Assembly (NCBI RefSeq): GCF_005517195.1
Contig: NZ_CP040244.1
Location: forward strand, 7,582,001 to 7,646,000
Direction of reading: 5' to 3'
Origin: Streptomyces vilmorinianum
GTDB taxonomy: Bacteria > Actinomycetota > Actinomycetes > Streptomycetales > Streptomycetaceae
Length of the DNA stretch: 64,000 bases
The position numbers were made by a program, and so were the translations under genes. The notes under the pieces were generated by a model, which was not told the origin of the DNA, did not search any database, and saw only the letters and a program-made list of their open reading frames with translations. Shown in pieces: positions 9,153 to 17,909 of the stretch. Numbering within the stretch: the stretch's first letter is position 1; each line of letters starts with the position of its first letter.

Positions 9153-9533
9153 ATGACTCTTCGGATCCGTATCTCCTGGCCGGCCGGTCACACCACGGCC
9201 ACCCTCGACGAAACCCCCACGAGCAAGGCGCTCGTGGGGGCTCTGCCGATCTCCTCCACCGCCCGGACCTGGGGCGAGGAGGTCTACTTCGACACACCCG
9301 TCTCCACCGCGGTCGAAGCCGACGCGCGGCAGGTGGTGGAACCGGGCACGGTCGCCTTCTGGACCGAGGGCGACGCGCTGGCCCTCCCCTACGGCCCCAC
9401 CCCGATCTCCCGGGGCTCCGAATGCCGGCTCGCGAGCCCGTGCAATCTCCTGGGCTCGCTGGACGGCGACCCCCGCGTTCTGGCCACCGTCCGGGACGGC
9501 GACCCCGTCCGCGTCGAGCACGTCGAGGACTGA
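9153..9533 (+). CDS. Cyclophilin-like fold protein (TM1367/DUF369-type)
   Basis: A 126-residue soluble protein that appears all-beta. It resembles the small cyclophilin-like family typified by Thermotoga TM1367, which has the fold of peptidyl-prolyl isomerases without proven activity. Typical elements are the opening MTLRIRISWPAGHTTATL, a WGEEVYFDTP strand and a PGTVAFWTEGDALALPYGPTP stretch in two strands. The ATG at 9153 has no strong ribosome binding site. It is divergent from cydA, with the Rex operator in between, and converges on the hisC-like gene. Function is not known; the fold assignment is from recognition only. Confidence 0.65.
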   Translation: MTLRIRISWPAGHTTATLDETPTSKALVGALPISSTARTWGEEVYFDTPVSTAVEADARQVVEPGTVAFWTEGDALALPYGPTPISRGSECRLASPCNLLGSLDGDPRVLATVRDGDPVRVEHVED

Positions 9534-9562
9534 CCCGCCCCCCGCGCACTCCACCACGCCGG

Positions 9563-10669
9563 TCAGGCGTCCTTGCGGAAGCCCTCCGCCGCCTTCAGGA
9601 ACAGGTCGTTCGCCTCGCACTCACCGATCGTGATGCGCACGCCCTCACCCGCGAACGGCCGCACCACCACACCGTGCCGCTCGCACTCCGCCGCGAAGTC
9701 GAGCGTCCGCTCACCGAGCCGCAGCCAGACGAAGTTCGCCTGGGTGTCCGGCACGGTCCAGCCCTGGGCCACGAGCCCCGCGCGGACCCGCTCGCGCTCG
9801 GCCACCAACGAGCCGACCCGCCCCATCAGTTCATCCTCGGCCTGCAGGGAGGCCACCGCCGCGTCCTGCGCCAGCTGCGTCACACCGAACGGCACCGCCG
9901 TCTTGCGCAGCGCCGCCGCCACCGGCTCATGGGCGACCGCGAAGCCGACCCGCAGCCCGGCCAGTCCGTACGCCTTGGAGAAGGTCCGCAGCACGGCGAC
10001 GTTCGGCCGGTTGCGGTACAGCTCGATGCCGTCCGGGATGTCGGTGTCGCGGACGAACTCGCGGTACGCCTCGTCGATCACCACCAGGACGTCGGAGGGC
10101 ACCCGGTCGAGGAAGCGCTCCAGCTCCGCCCTGCGCACCGCGGTGCCCGTGGGGTTGTTCGGGTTGCAGACGAAGATCAGCCGGGTCCGGTCGGTGATCG
10201 CCTCGGCCATCGCGTCGAGGTCGTGCACCTCGCCCTCGGTCAGCGGCACCCGCACCGAGGTCGCCCCGCTGATCTGCGTGATGATCGGGTACGCCTCGAA
10301 GGACCGCCAGGCGTAGATGACCTCGTCGCCCGGGCCCGCGGTCGACTGGATCAGCGACTGCGCGATGCCGACCGAGCCCGTGCCGGTGGCCAGGTGCGTG
10401 ACGGGCACGTCGAAGCGGTCGGCGAGCTCCTGCATCAGGCCGGTGCAGGCCATGTCCGGGTACCGGTTGAAGTTCGCGGCCGCGGCCAGCGCGCTCTCCA
10501 TCACGCCCGGCAGCGGCGGATACGGGTTCTCGTTGGAGGACAGCTTGAAGGCGACCGGGCCGCCCGCGGCGGCCGGCTTGCCCGGCTTGTAGGTGGGGAT
10601 GCCGTCCAGCACGGCGCGCAGCTTCGGGCTGCCCGCGCTCGTCCCGCCGGTCTCGCTCACTGAGCTCAC
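9563..10669 (-). CDS. Histidinol-phosphate/aromatic aminotransferase family (HisC-like)
   Basis: 368 residues of a fold-type I PLP enzyme. The Schiff-base lysine is K232 in TFSKAYGLAGLRVGF, D199 in VIDEAY contacts the PLP ring nitrogen, and NPNNPTG lies at 169-175. It transfers amino groups between glutamate and histidinol phosphate or aromatic keto acids. It is isolated from any his operon, so in Streptomyces it is as likely to be a phenylalanine/tyrosine aminotransferase (Pat) as the biosynthetic HisC. GTG start at 10669 behind GAGGAGG. The region upstream (10670-11038, 369 bp) holds two short inverted repeats and a DnaA box. Confidence 0.85.
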   Translation of the reverse strand: MSSVSETGGTSAGSPKLRAVLDGIPTYKPGKPAAAGGPVAFKLSSNENPYPPLPGVMESALAAAANFNRYPDMACTGLMQELADRFDVPVTHLATGTGSVGIAQSLIQSTAGPGDEVIYAWRSFEAYPIITQISGATSVRVPLTEGEVHDLDAMAEAITDRTRLIFVCNPNNPTGTAVRRAELERFLDRVPSDVLVVIDEAYREFVRDTDIPDGIELYRNRPNVAVLRTFSKAYGLAGLRVGFAVAHEPVAAALRKTAVPFGVTQLAQDAAVASLQAEDELMGRVGSLVAERERVRAGLVAQGWTVPDTQANFVWLRLGERTLDFAAECERHGVVVRPFAGEGVRITIGECEANDLFLKAAEGFRKDA

Positions 10670-10704
10670 TGTGGTCCTCCTCGACCGTCCGTACCGCCAA
10701 TACT

Positions 10705-10719
10705 CCTCACCTTATGAGG
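10705..10719. promoter_or_regulatory. Inverted repeat CCTCA-N5-TGAGG upstream of the hisC-like gene
   Basis: A short perfect inverted repeat (5-bp arms) about 40 bp upstream of the hisC-like start. It is possibly an operator or part of the 5' leader; arms this short can occur by chance. Confidence 0.3.
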
Positions 10720-10742
10720 ATTCGCCCCCGCTGCGAATGGGC

Positions 10743-10751
10743 TGTGGACAA
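10743..10751 (-). other. DnaA box (TTGTCCACA on minus strand)
   Basis: TGTGGACAA on the plus strand equals the preferred Streptomyces DnaA box TTGTCCACA. It is single, in the hisC-like/lacI intergenic region; a weaker CTGTGGAAA lies 20 bp further on. Binding is inferred. Confidence 0.5.
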
Positions 10752-10941
10752 CAGGTGGGTCAAGCTGTGGAAACGTGAGGGAGCGCGGACGCGGGTGGTG
10801 CGCGCCGGTGGCGAGCGCCGTGGCGCGCATCCCCCGTAGAGGTGAGTTGAGACCTCTTCGAGACATCGCCCCCTGGGCAGGCTCATCCACGTCGACAACC
10901 AGAGATCCCACGCCGGACGCCTTAACTCCCTTGACTTCTCA

Positions 10942-10958
10942 GACAATTTCCCATTGTC
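10942..10958. promoter_or_regulatory. Inverted repeat GACAAT-N5-ATTGTC upstream of the LacI gene
   Basis: 6-bp perfect arms with a 5-bp spacer, 80-97 bp upstream of the LacI-type start, next to a TTGACT that could be a -35 element. It is a candidate autoregulatory operator, but the spaced form differs from the usual CG-centred LacI palindrome. Confidence 0.35.
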
Positions 10959-11038
10959 GATCATGCAGAAACGTGCCTGTCAACGAGTGAATATGCGACC
11001 GGCCCAACCACCCGCCCTCGCCCTACTATCGGCTCGCC

Positions 11039-12145
11039 ATGACAGCAGCAGGGAAGCACCAGGTGAGCCGGGCACAGACCCGGGGAAGTCGGCAGGGACG
11101 AGCGGGCATCCGGGACGTGGCCGCCGCCGCCGGAGTCTCCATCACGACTGTCTCCGACGCGCTCAACGGCAAGGGCCGGCTCCCGGACGCCACCCGCCGC
11201 CACGTCCGCGAGGTCGCAGACCGGCTGGGCTACCGCCCATCCGCGGCGGCCCGCACGCTCCGTACCGGCAAGTCGGGCCTCATCGGCCTGACCGTGACGA
11301 CCTACGGGGATGAACCTTTCACCTTCACCGAATTCGCGTACTTCGCGGAGATGGCCAGAGCCGCCACCTCGGCCGCGCTCGCCCGCGGCTATGCCCTGGT
11401 CATCCTCCCCGCCACCTCCCGACATGACGTCTGGTCGAACGTCGCCCTCGACGGCACCGTCGTCATCGACCCCTCCGATCACGACCCGGTCGTCACCGAG
11501 CTCGTCCGCCAGGGCCTCCCCGTCGTCTCCGACGGGCGCCCGGCCGGCACCCTCCCGGTGACCGCCTGGGTCGACAACGACCACGAAGCCGCCGTACTCG
11601 ACCTGCTCGACCACCTCGCCGACGCCGGCGCCCGCCGCATCGGCCTGCTCACCGGCACCACCACCGACACCTACACCCGCCTGTCCACCACCGCGTACCT
11701 CAACTGGTGCGAGCGGGTCGGACAGGACCCCGTCTACGAGGCCTACCCGGCGCACGACCCGTGCGCGGGCGCCGTCGCGGCCGACCGGCTGCTCGCCCGC
11801 CCCGACCGCCCCGACGCCGTCTACGGACTCTTCGACCCCAACGGGACCGATCTGCTGGCGGCCGCCCGCCGCTACGGGCTGCGCGTACCGGACGACCTGC
11901 TGCTGGTCTGCTGCAGCGAGTCGACCGTCTACGCCAACACCGAACCACCCATCACGACCCTCTCGCTCAAGCCCCGCCGGATCGGCACCGCCGTCGTCCA
12001 GCTCCTCATCGACGCCATCGAGGGGATCGACACCGACGGACCGGTCGAACAGGTGATACCGACCGAGCTCATCGTCCGGACGTCCTCCCAGAGGCGTTCG
12101 CCCCGCACGACGGTCAGCCCGCCCCGGTCACCCTCGAAGGACTAG
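11039..12145 (+). CDS. LacI/GalR-family transcriptional regulator
   Basis: 368 residues. The helix-turn-helix and hinge lie at about 23-78 (IRDVAAAAGVSITTVSDALN, then RLGYRPSAAARTLR). A periplasmic-binding-protein-like effector domain follows to about residue 350. The HTH reads TTVSDALN where most relatives have TTVSRVLN. It probably binds a sugar or similar ligand, but no transporter or catabolic gene sits beside it, so the target is unknown. No good ribosome binding site precedes the ATG. Immediately after the stop codon come three 11-bp tandem repeats. Confidence 0.88.
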   Translation: MTAAGKHQVSRAQTRGSRQGRAGIRDVAAAAGVSITTVSDALNGKGRLPDATRRHVREVADRLGYRPSAAARTLRTGKSGLIGLTVTTYGDEPFTFTEFAYFAEMARAATSAALARGYALVILPATSRHDVWSNVALDGTVVIDPSDHDPVVTELVRQGLPVVSDGRPAGTLPVTAWVDNDHEAAVLDLLDHLADAGARRIGLLTGTTTDTYTRLSTTAYLNWCERVGQDPVYEAYPAHDPCAGAVAADRLLARPDRPDAVYGLFDPNGTDLLAAARRYGLRVPDDLLLVCCSESTVYANTEPPITTLSLKPRRIGTAVVQLLIDAIEGIDTDGPVEQVIPTELIVRTSSQRRSPRTTVSPPRSPSKD

Positions 12146-12150
12146 CGAAG

Positions 12151-12183
12151 GACCGACGAAGGGCCGACGAAGGGCCGACGGAG
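12151..12183. repeat. 11-bp tandem repeat, three copies, just after the LacI gene stop
   Basis: Units GACCGACGAAG, GGCCGACGAAG and GGCCGACGGAG begin five bases after the TAG at 12143-12145. The rest of the 287-bp gap to the next gene shows no obvious gene. Confidence 0.75.
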
Positions 12184-12432
12184 GACCAGCCACACGCGCC
12201 GAAGACAGGTCCGGGCCGGGCTCAAACCCGGCTCGACCCGGTGACGACCCTGGCCTGGACCTTCTCAATTCGGGCGAAACAACCGGTGAACCCGGAGTGG
12301 ACCCGGATTCACCACCCCTGGTGCGTCACACAGGCGGACCCTCATTCCTATGATGGGCGCACGACACCGCGGACCACCCCGACCAGGCCGGTCCGCGATG
12401 TGCAGGGCATCGCGACGGTGGTGGAGGGGTCG

Positions 12433-13503
12433 ATGACTCAGGGGGCCGGGCAGGAACCCGTGGTGCGCACGGCGACATTGCGGGACTTCCGCGTACCGCC
12501 GTACGCCCGGGTACCCGTGCAGGGTCACGCCCTCGGCCACCCCGGCAACGCCTTGCCGGACGAGGACCTCCCCGAGGGCTACACCCCCACCGAGCGCGAC
12601 CTCCCGGTCATCAACCGGGGGGACACGGTCCAGGTCCGGGTCGACCCCGACCCGGCCCCCGCGCCCGCCCCGGCCGGCGAGGGCCCCGGACCGCTCTACG
12701 TGGTCGGCGACGTCCACGGCTACCTCGACGAGCTCATCGCCGCCCTGCGCGAGCAGGGCCTCATCGACGAGAACGGCGCCTGGGCCGCGGGCAACGCCCG
12801 CCTGTGGTTCCTCGGCGACTTCACCGACCGCGGTCCCGACGGCATCGGCGTCATCGACCTCGTCATGCGGCTGTCCGCGGAGGCCGCGGCCGCCGGCGGC
12901 TACTGCAAGGCCCTGATGGGCAATCACGAACTGCTGCTCATCGGCGCGAAGCGCTTCGGGGACACCCCCGTCAACTCCGGCGCCGGTACGGCCACCTTCC
13001 AGGCCGCCTGGCTGCTCAACGGCGGCCAGAAGCACGACATGGACCGCCTCCAGGACGTCCATCTGCAGTGGATGTCCCGGCTCGACGCCATGGTGGAGGC
13101 GGACGGGCACCTCCTGATGCACTCCGACACCACCGCCTACCTCGACTACGGCGGCACCATCGAGGACGTCAACGACACGGTCCACGAGGTCCTCAACCGG
13201 AACGACGCCGACGAGGTCTGGGACCTGTTCCGGAAGTTCACCAAGCGCTTCGCCTTCCGCGACGACGGGGGACCCCAGGCCGTCCAGGAGCTGCTCGGCA
13301 CCTACGGCGGCCGCCGGATCGTGCACGGTCACAGCCCCATCCCGTACCTCCTGGGCCAGGTCGGCACCGAGGACGGCGAGGGCGGATCGGGCCCGGTCGT
13401 CGACGGTCCGCATGTGTACGCGGACGGTCTGGCGATCGCCATGGACGGCGGCGTGACCATGGCCGGAAAGCTTCTGGTCGTCCAACTCCCCTTGCCCGTC
13501 TGA
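12433..13503 (+). CDS. Calcineurin-like metallophosphoesterase
   Basis: 356 residues. The bimetal phosphatase motifs are all present: GDVHG (92-96), GDFTDRG (128-134), GNHE (163-166), and a late GHSP motif near residue 299. These bind two metal ions and cut phosphomonoesters or diesters; the length and DRG motif resemble Ser/Thr or dinucleotide phosphatases of the ApaH/PrpE group. No signal peptide, so it is cytoplasmic. The first 90 residues are a Pro-rich lead-in. The ATG at 12433 was chosen for GGAGG 5 nt upstream. The next gene, a membrane protein, follows 159 bp downstream on the same strand. Confidence 0.88.
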   Translation: MTQGAGQEPVVRTATLRDFRVPPYARVPVQGHALGHPGNALPDEDLPEGYTPTERDLPVINRGDTVQVRVDPDPAPAPAPAGEGPGPLYVVGDVHGYLDELIAALREQGLIDENGAWAAGNARLWFLGDFTDRGPDGIGVIDLVMRLSAEAAAAGGYCKALMGNHELLLIGAKRFGDTPVNSGAGTATFQAAWLLNGGQKHDMDRLQDVHLQWMSRLDAMVEADGHLLMHSDTTAYLDYGGTIEDVNDTVHEVLNRNDADEVWDLFRKFTKRFAFRDDGGPQAVQELLGTYGGRRIVHGHSPIPYLLGQVGTEDGEGGSGPVVDGPHVYADGLAIAMDGGVTMAGKLLVVQLPLPV

Positions 13504-13662
13504 CGCATAACCCTCCGCATCCGGGGCAGTCGATTTCGGGAAACCCCCTGTCACCCTGTGCCGTAACCGCAATACCATCGGATCATCCGTAGCAGGCTCT
13601 CCTCCGTTTCCGCCCAACCGGCCGTCCTCCACGGCCGATCCGGCCCTACGGAGCATCGGGGG

Positions 13663-14496
13663 ATGCACATGAACGTGGCTCCGCACCTGCTGACCGAGGA
13701 CCGTGCCGAGTACGAGCGCATCCTCGACGACGCACTGCGCAACGCGCACGACCGTCCGGATCTCGCCGAGATCGGGACACGGCTCACGGCCGAACAGCTG
13801 CGCACGATGGCGCTGAACGCGACGGCGCTGATCACCACTGCGGCGGCGACCGAGTACGACCACTTCGTGAAAGTCCGCGAAGAAGGCCGCTCACCGAGCG
13901 GTACGAGTGTCATGAGCGCCGTCCTGGCGGCGGAGGGCGACGGGGCGAGCGGCGGCCCTGGCGCGGGCATCGTCGCCGTCGTCACGGTCCTCGCCCCGGT
14001 GCTCGCCGGCACGGCCGCGGTGATCTTCCTGCTGGTCGGCGCCGTTCTCAAGGCCCTCGCACCCACCCTGGCGTTCGCCGGGACCCTGCTGACGGCGGGC
14101 TGGTTCTTCGGTGCCGTCGCCGCCGCCGGACTGTTCTGCGCGGCCGTCGGACTGCTCGTCACGGCGCTGCGCAACCGCTCCACGGAGGTGGCCGCGGGCG
14201 ATCCATCCGGCGGTGAGGTCGACGACGAACTCTCCCGCGCCCGCGAAGCCTGGCGCCGCGCCCTGCTGGAACGGGGCATCCTGCCGTTCCTGCGGGACGC
14301 ACTGGCCGCCCCGGCCTCGCCCCTGCCACCGCAGCGCACGGACCGCACCGACCGCACCGACCGCATACCGAAGATCGGCTACAGCGGCCCGGACTTCTCC
14401 AGCCCGAACGACGGCGCCTCGGGCACCCGCCCGACCTTCACCAGCCCCGACTTCACCAGTCCGGACTTCGGTCCCCCGGAGCACCAGCCGGAGTGA
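13663..14496 (+). CDS. Membrane protein of unknown function
   Basis: 277 residues; I do not recognise a named family. Residues 1-70 are soluble, with a helical RAEYERILDDALRNAH stretch. Two or three hydrophobic segments occupy roughly 100-170. A charged helix (DDELSRAREAWRRALLERG) follows, then a low-complexity tail with three RTD repeats (encoded by 9-bp repeats near 14335-14361) and TSPDF repeats. The ATG at 13669 is an equally good start, with GGGGG about 6 nt upstream. It follows the metallophosphatase on the same strand and converges on thiC. The tail suggests a flexible cytoplasmic extension. Confidence 0.72.
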   Translation: MHMNVAPHLLTEDRAEYERILDDALRNAHDRPDLAEIGTRLTAEQLRTMALNATALITTAAATEYDHFVKVREEGRSPSGTSVMSAVLAAEGDGASGGPGAGIVAVVTVLAPVLAGTAAVIFLLVGAVLKALAPTLAFAGTLLTAGWFFGAVAAAGLFCAAVGLLVTALRNRSTEVAAGDPSGGEVDDELSRAREAWRRALLERGILPFLRDALAAPASPLPPQRTDRTDRTDRIPKIGYSGPDFSSPNDGASGTRPTFTSPDFTSPDFGPPEHQPE

Positions 14497-14521
14497 TCCG
14501 GCTCCCGGGGGCGGGCCCGTG

Positions 14522-14569
14522 CCGCACGGCCCCCCGCGACCGTGCGGTCCGTCCCCGCCCCGTACGGAC
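14522..14569. terminator. Double hairpin between convergent genes
   Basis: CCGCACGG/CCGTGCGG (8 bp, loop 14530-14539) followed at once by GTCCGT/ACGGAC. It lies in the 87-bp gap between the convergent membrane-protein gene and thiC and could serve both strands. There is no T tract, as is usual in Streptomyces. Confidence 0.55.
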
Positions 14570-14583
14570 GGACGCCTGCCCGG

Positions 14584-16356
14584 CTACTCCGCCAGCGGCA
14601 GGTACACCCGGTTGCCCGCGGCCGCGAACTCGGCGGACTTCTCCGCCATTCCGGCCTCGATCTCGTCCGACTTGAGATCGCCGCCGTGCTCACGCCGGAT
14701 GTCCTGCGAGATCTTCATCGAGCAGAACTTCGGCCCGCACATCGAGCAGAAGTGCGCGGTCTTCGCCGGCTCCGCCGGCAGCGTCTCGTCGTGGAACTCA
14801 CGGGCCGTGTCCGGGTCGAGCGCCAGGTTGAACTGGTCCTCCCAGCGGAACTCGAAGCGCGCGTCCGACAGCGCGTCGTCCCACTCCTGCGCGCCCGGGT
14901 GCCCCTTGGCCAGGTCGGCCGCGTGCGCCGCGATCTTGTACGTGATGACACCGGTCTTCACGTCGTCGCGGTTGGGCAGGCCCAGGTGCTCCTTGGGCGT
15001 GACGTAGCAGAGCATCGCCGTGCCCCACCAGGCGATCATCGCGGCGCCGATGCCCGAGGTGATGTGGTCGTACGCCGGTGCGACGTCCGTGGTCAGCGGG
15101 CCGAGCGTGTAGAACGGCGCCTCCTCGCAGATCTCCTGCTGGAGGTCGATGTTCTCCTTGATCTTGTGCATCGGGACGTGGCCCGGGCCCTCGATCATCG
15201 TCTGCACGTTGTGGCGCTTGGCGATCGTGTTCAGCTCGCCGAGCGTGCGCAGCTCCGCGAACTGCGCCTCGTCGTTGGCGTCGGCGATCGAGCCGGGCCG
15301 CAGACCGTCGCCCAGCGAGTACGTGACGTCGTACGCCGCCAGGATCTCGCAGAGCTCCTCGAAGTTCGTGTAGAGGAAGTTCTCCTTGTGGTGCGCCAGG
15401 CACCAGGCAGCCATGATCGAGCCGCCGCGCGAGACGATGCCGGTCTTGCGGCGGGCGGTGAGCGGCACGTACGGCAGCAGCACGCCGGCGTGGACCGTCA
15501 TGTAGTCGACGCCCTGCTCGGCCTGCTCGATGACCGTGTCCTTGTAGATCTCCCAGGTCAGCTCCTCGGCCTTGCCGTCGACCTTCTCCAGGGCCTGGTA
15601 GAGCGGCACGGTGCCGATCGGCACGGGGGAGTTGCGCAGCACCCACTCGCGGGTGGTGTGGATGTTGCGGCCGGTGGACAGGTCCATGACCGTGTCGGCG
15701 CCCCACTTGGTCGCCCAGGTCATCTTCTCCACCTCCTCCTCGATCGAGGAGGTGACCGCGGAGTTGCCGATGTTGGCGTTGACCTTCACCAGGAACCGCT
15801 TGCCGATGATCATCGGCTCGATCTCGGGGTGGTTGACGTTCGCCGGAAGCACGGCGCGACCTGCGGCGATCTCCTCCCGTACGACCTCGGGGGAGACGTT
15901 CTCGCGGATCGCGACGTACTCCATCTCCGGGGTGATCTCGCCACGGCGGGCGTACGCGAGCTGCGTCACGGCCTGGCCGCCGCGGCCCCGGCGGGGCTGG
16001 CGCGGACGGCCCGGGAAGACGGCGTCGAGGTTCTTCAGCCCCCCGCGCGGCGAGGTGTGCTTGATGCCGTCGTCCTCGGGGCGGACCGGGCGGCCCGCGT
16101 ACTCCTCGGTGTCGCCCCGGCCGATGATCCAGTTCTCGCGCAGCGGCGGGAGACCGCGCCGTACGTCGGTGTCGATGGTGGGGTCGGTGTACGGACCGGA
16201 CGTGTCGTACAGGGTCACGTCCTTGCCGTTGGTGAGGTGCACCTGGCGAACCGGCACCCTGAGGTCGGGGCGCGAGCCCTCGACGTACCCCTTGTGCCAG
16301 CCCGGCTTCCGCTCGTCCTGGCCGACGGCAGGCGTGCGTGCATCCTGAATGGTCAT
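14584..16356 (-). CDS. thiC: Phosphomethylpyrimidine synthase ThiC
   Basis: 590 residues, the normal length. This radical-SAM enzyme converts aminoimidazole ribotide into hydroxymethylpyrimidine phosphate, the pyrimidine half of thiamine. The C-terminal Fe-S cluster motif CxxCxxxxC is present at C537, C540 and C545 (CSMCGPKFC). The core carries the conserved PTIDTDVRRGLPPLRENWI and TVHAGVLLPY stretches. The ATG is preceded by GGGAGA, which is the end of the TPP riboswitch, so thiamine pyrophosphate should block initiation directly. No other thi gene is nearby. Confidence 0.97.
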   Translation of the reverse strand: MTIQDARTPAVGQDERKPGWHKGYVEGSRPDLRVPVRQVHLTNGKDVTLYDTSGPYTDPTIDTDVRRGLPPLRENWIIGRGDTEEYAGRPVRPEDDGIKHTSPRGGLKNLDAVFPGRPRQPRRGRGGQAVTQLAYARRGEITPEMEYVAIRENVSPEVVREEIAAGRAVLPANVNHPEIEPMIIGKRFLVKVNANIGNSAVTSSIEEEVEKMTWATKWGADTVMDLSTGRNIHTTREWVLRNSPVPIGTVPLYQALEKVDGKAEELTWEIYKDTVIEQAEQGVDYMTVHAGVLLPYVPLTARRKTGIVSRGGSIMAAWCLAHHKENFLYTNFEELCEILAAYDVTYSLGDGLRPGSIADANDEAQFAELRTLGELNTIAKRHNVQTMIEGPGHVPMHKIKENIDLQQEICEEAPFYTLGPLTTDVAPAYDHITSGIGAAMIAWWGTAMLCYVTPKEHLGLPNRDDVKTGVITYKIAAHAADLAKGHPGAQEWDDALSDARFEFRWEDQFNLALDPDTAREFHDETLPAEPAKTAHFCSMCGPKFCSMKISQDIRREHGGDLKSDEIEAGMAEKSAEFAAAGNRVYLPLAE

Positions 16357-16365
16357 GAGACCGAT

Positions 16366-16455
16366 CTCCCTACGCCGGCATTACCCGGTAACAGGTTCGG
16401 CGGTCGGCGCAGCGAATCGTCAGCGCCCTCTCAGCCCGGTGCTCCGAGCTCCCGC
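16366..16455 (-). promoter_or_regulatory. TPP riboswitch (THI element) of thiC
   Basis: Reading the minus strand, the leader contains the THI-box landmarks in order: CTGAGA, then AACCTG, CCGGGTAATGCCGGCGTAG and GGGA just before the thiC start. Pairing of the 5' GGGAGC-type strand with the 3' end gives P1. The terminal GGGAGA doubles as the ribosome binding site, which points to control of translation initiation. Confidence 0.93.
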
Positions 16456-16536
16456 GTGTGCAAAGGTGCCACCACGCTAGCGTCATCCCGGGCGTGCTGA
16501 ACAGTGGGCCCCCCACGTTCTTGCGATGATCGGTCG

Positions 16537-17877
16537 GTGACTTCCACGCAGCAGACCCCAGAACCCGACGGGCACGGCGGCCATGGCGACGCCGGCCACG
16601 GGCACGGCCACGCCCACAGCCATGGGCCCGCCGCGCCCGTATCCCGGCATCTGCGCAGGGTCATCGCCGCGGTCCTGATCCCGTTCGCCACGGCCGTGGT
16701 GGTCGGGCTCGTGGTCCTGTGGCCCGGCGGTACGCCGGAACACGCGCGCACCGGTGTCGGTTTCGACCGGCAGACCGAGCAGGGGACGGTCGTCTCCGTC
16801 GAGCAGGTGGACTGCAAGGACGTGAACGCCGCTCAGGTCCCGCCGACCGGGGACACCTCCACCCCCGAGGGGCGCGAGGCGGTCAACGCCCAGCAGGGGC
16901 AGTGCGAGAGGGCGACGATCGAGGTCACCAGCGGTGCGGACAAGGGTCGTACCTTCACCGAGATCGTGCAGCCGGACGCGCCCCGGCAGCTGGAGGAGGG
17001 GCAGGGGGTGGTGGTGGCGTACGCCCCCGACGCCCCGCGCGATCTGCAGTACTCGGTCACCGATGTGAACCGCAAGGTTCCGCTGGCGGTGCTCGCCGGG
17101 ATCTTCGCGCTCGCGGTCGTGCTCGTCGGCCGCATGCGCGGGGTGATGGCGCTGATCTCGCTCGCCGTGAGTTTCCTGGTACTGACCTTCTTCATCCTGC
17201 CGGCGATCCTGGAGGGCTCGAATCCGCTGCTCGTGGCGGTCGTGGGATCGAGCGCGATCATGCTGATCGGGCTCTACATGTGCCACGGCCTGTCCGCCCG
17301 TACCTCGGTCGCGGTGCTCGGGACGCTGATCTCGCTGATGCTGATCGGGCTGCTCGGCTCGTTCTTCATCGGCTGGGCCGCGCTCACCGGGAACACGGAC
17401 GACTACACCGGCCTGATCCACGGTCTCTACCCGGACATCGACATGTCCGGCCTGCTGCTCGCCGGGGTCATCATCGGTTCGCTCGGTGTCCTCGACGATG
17501 TGACGGTGACGCAGACCTCGGCCGTCTGGGAGCTGCACGCGGCCGATCCCCGGATGGGGCCGCGCGCGCTGTACCGGGCCGGGATCCGGATCGGTCGCGA
17601 CCACATCGCGTCCGTGGTGAACACGCTGGTGCTCGCGTACGCCGGTGCGGCCCTGCCCCTGCTGCTGCTCTTCTCGATCGCGCAGAGCAGTGTGGGGACG
17701 GTGGCCAACAGCGAACTGGTGGCGGAGGAGATCGTCCGCACGCTCGTGGGATCGATCGGTCTGGTCGCCTCGGTGCCGGTCACCACCGCTCTCGCGGCTC
17801 TTGTGGTCTCCGCCGACCGGCCGGGGGCCCTGGAGAAGCGTTCAGTCAGGGGTGGGCGCCGCCGCCGGGCGAAGTGA
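16537..17877 (+). CDS. YibE/F-family multi-pass membrane protein
   Basis: 446 residues from the GTG at 16537; an in-frame GTG at 16504 would add 11. The N-terminus is cytoplasmic and histidine-rich (HGGHGDAGHGHGHAHSHG), which may bind metal. One helix near residue 45-65, a soluble domain of about 120 residues, then seven or so helices follow (for example LMLIGLLGSFFIGWAAL and GVIIGSLGVLDDVTVTQTS). The GSLGVLDDVTVTQ stretch is typical of YibE/F proteins, whose function is not established. It is divergent from thiC and shows no clear ribosome binding site. Confidence 0.85.
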   Translation: MTSTQQTPEPDGHGGHGDAGHGHGHAHSHGPAAPVSRHLRRVIAAVLIPFATAVVVGLVVLWPGGTPEHARTGVGFDRQTEQGTVVSVEQVDCKDVNAAQVPPTGDTSTPEGREAVNAQQGQCERATIEVTSGADKGRTFTEIVQPDAPRQLEEGQGVVVAYAPDAPRDLQYSVTDVNRKVPLAVLAGIFALAVVLVGRMRGVMALISLAVSFLVLTFFILPAILEGSNPLLVAVVGSSAIMLIGLYMCHGLSARTSVAVLGTLISLMLIGLLGSFFIGWAALTGNTDDYTGLIHGLYPDIDMSGLLLAGVIIGSLGVLDDVTVTQTSAVWELHAADPRMGPRALYRAGIRIGRDHIASVVNTLVLAYAGAALPLLLLFSIAQSSVGTVANSELVAEEIVRTLVGSIGLVASVPVTTALAALVVSADRPGALEKRSVRGGRRRRAK

Positions 17878-17909
17878 CCGGGGCGGCGCCGGGTGAATCG
17901 CGGGGCGCC

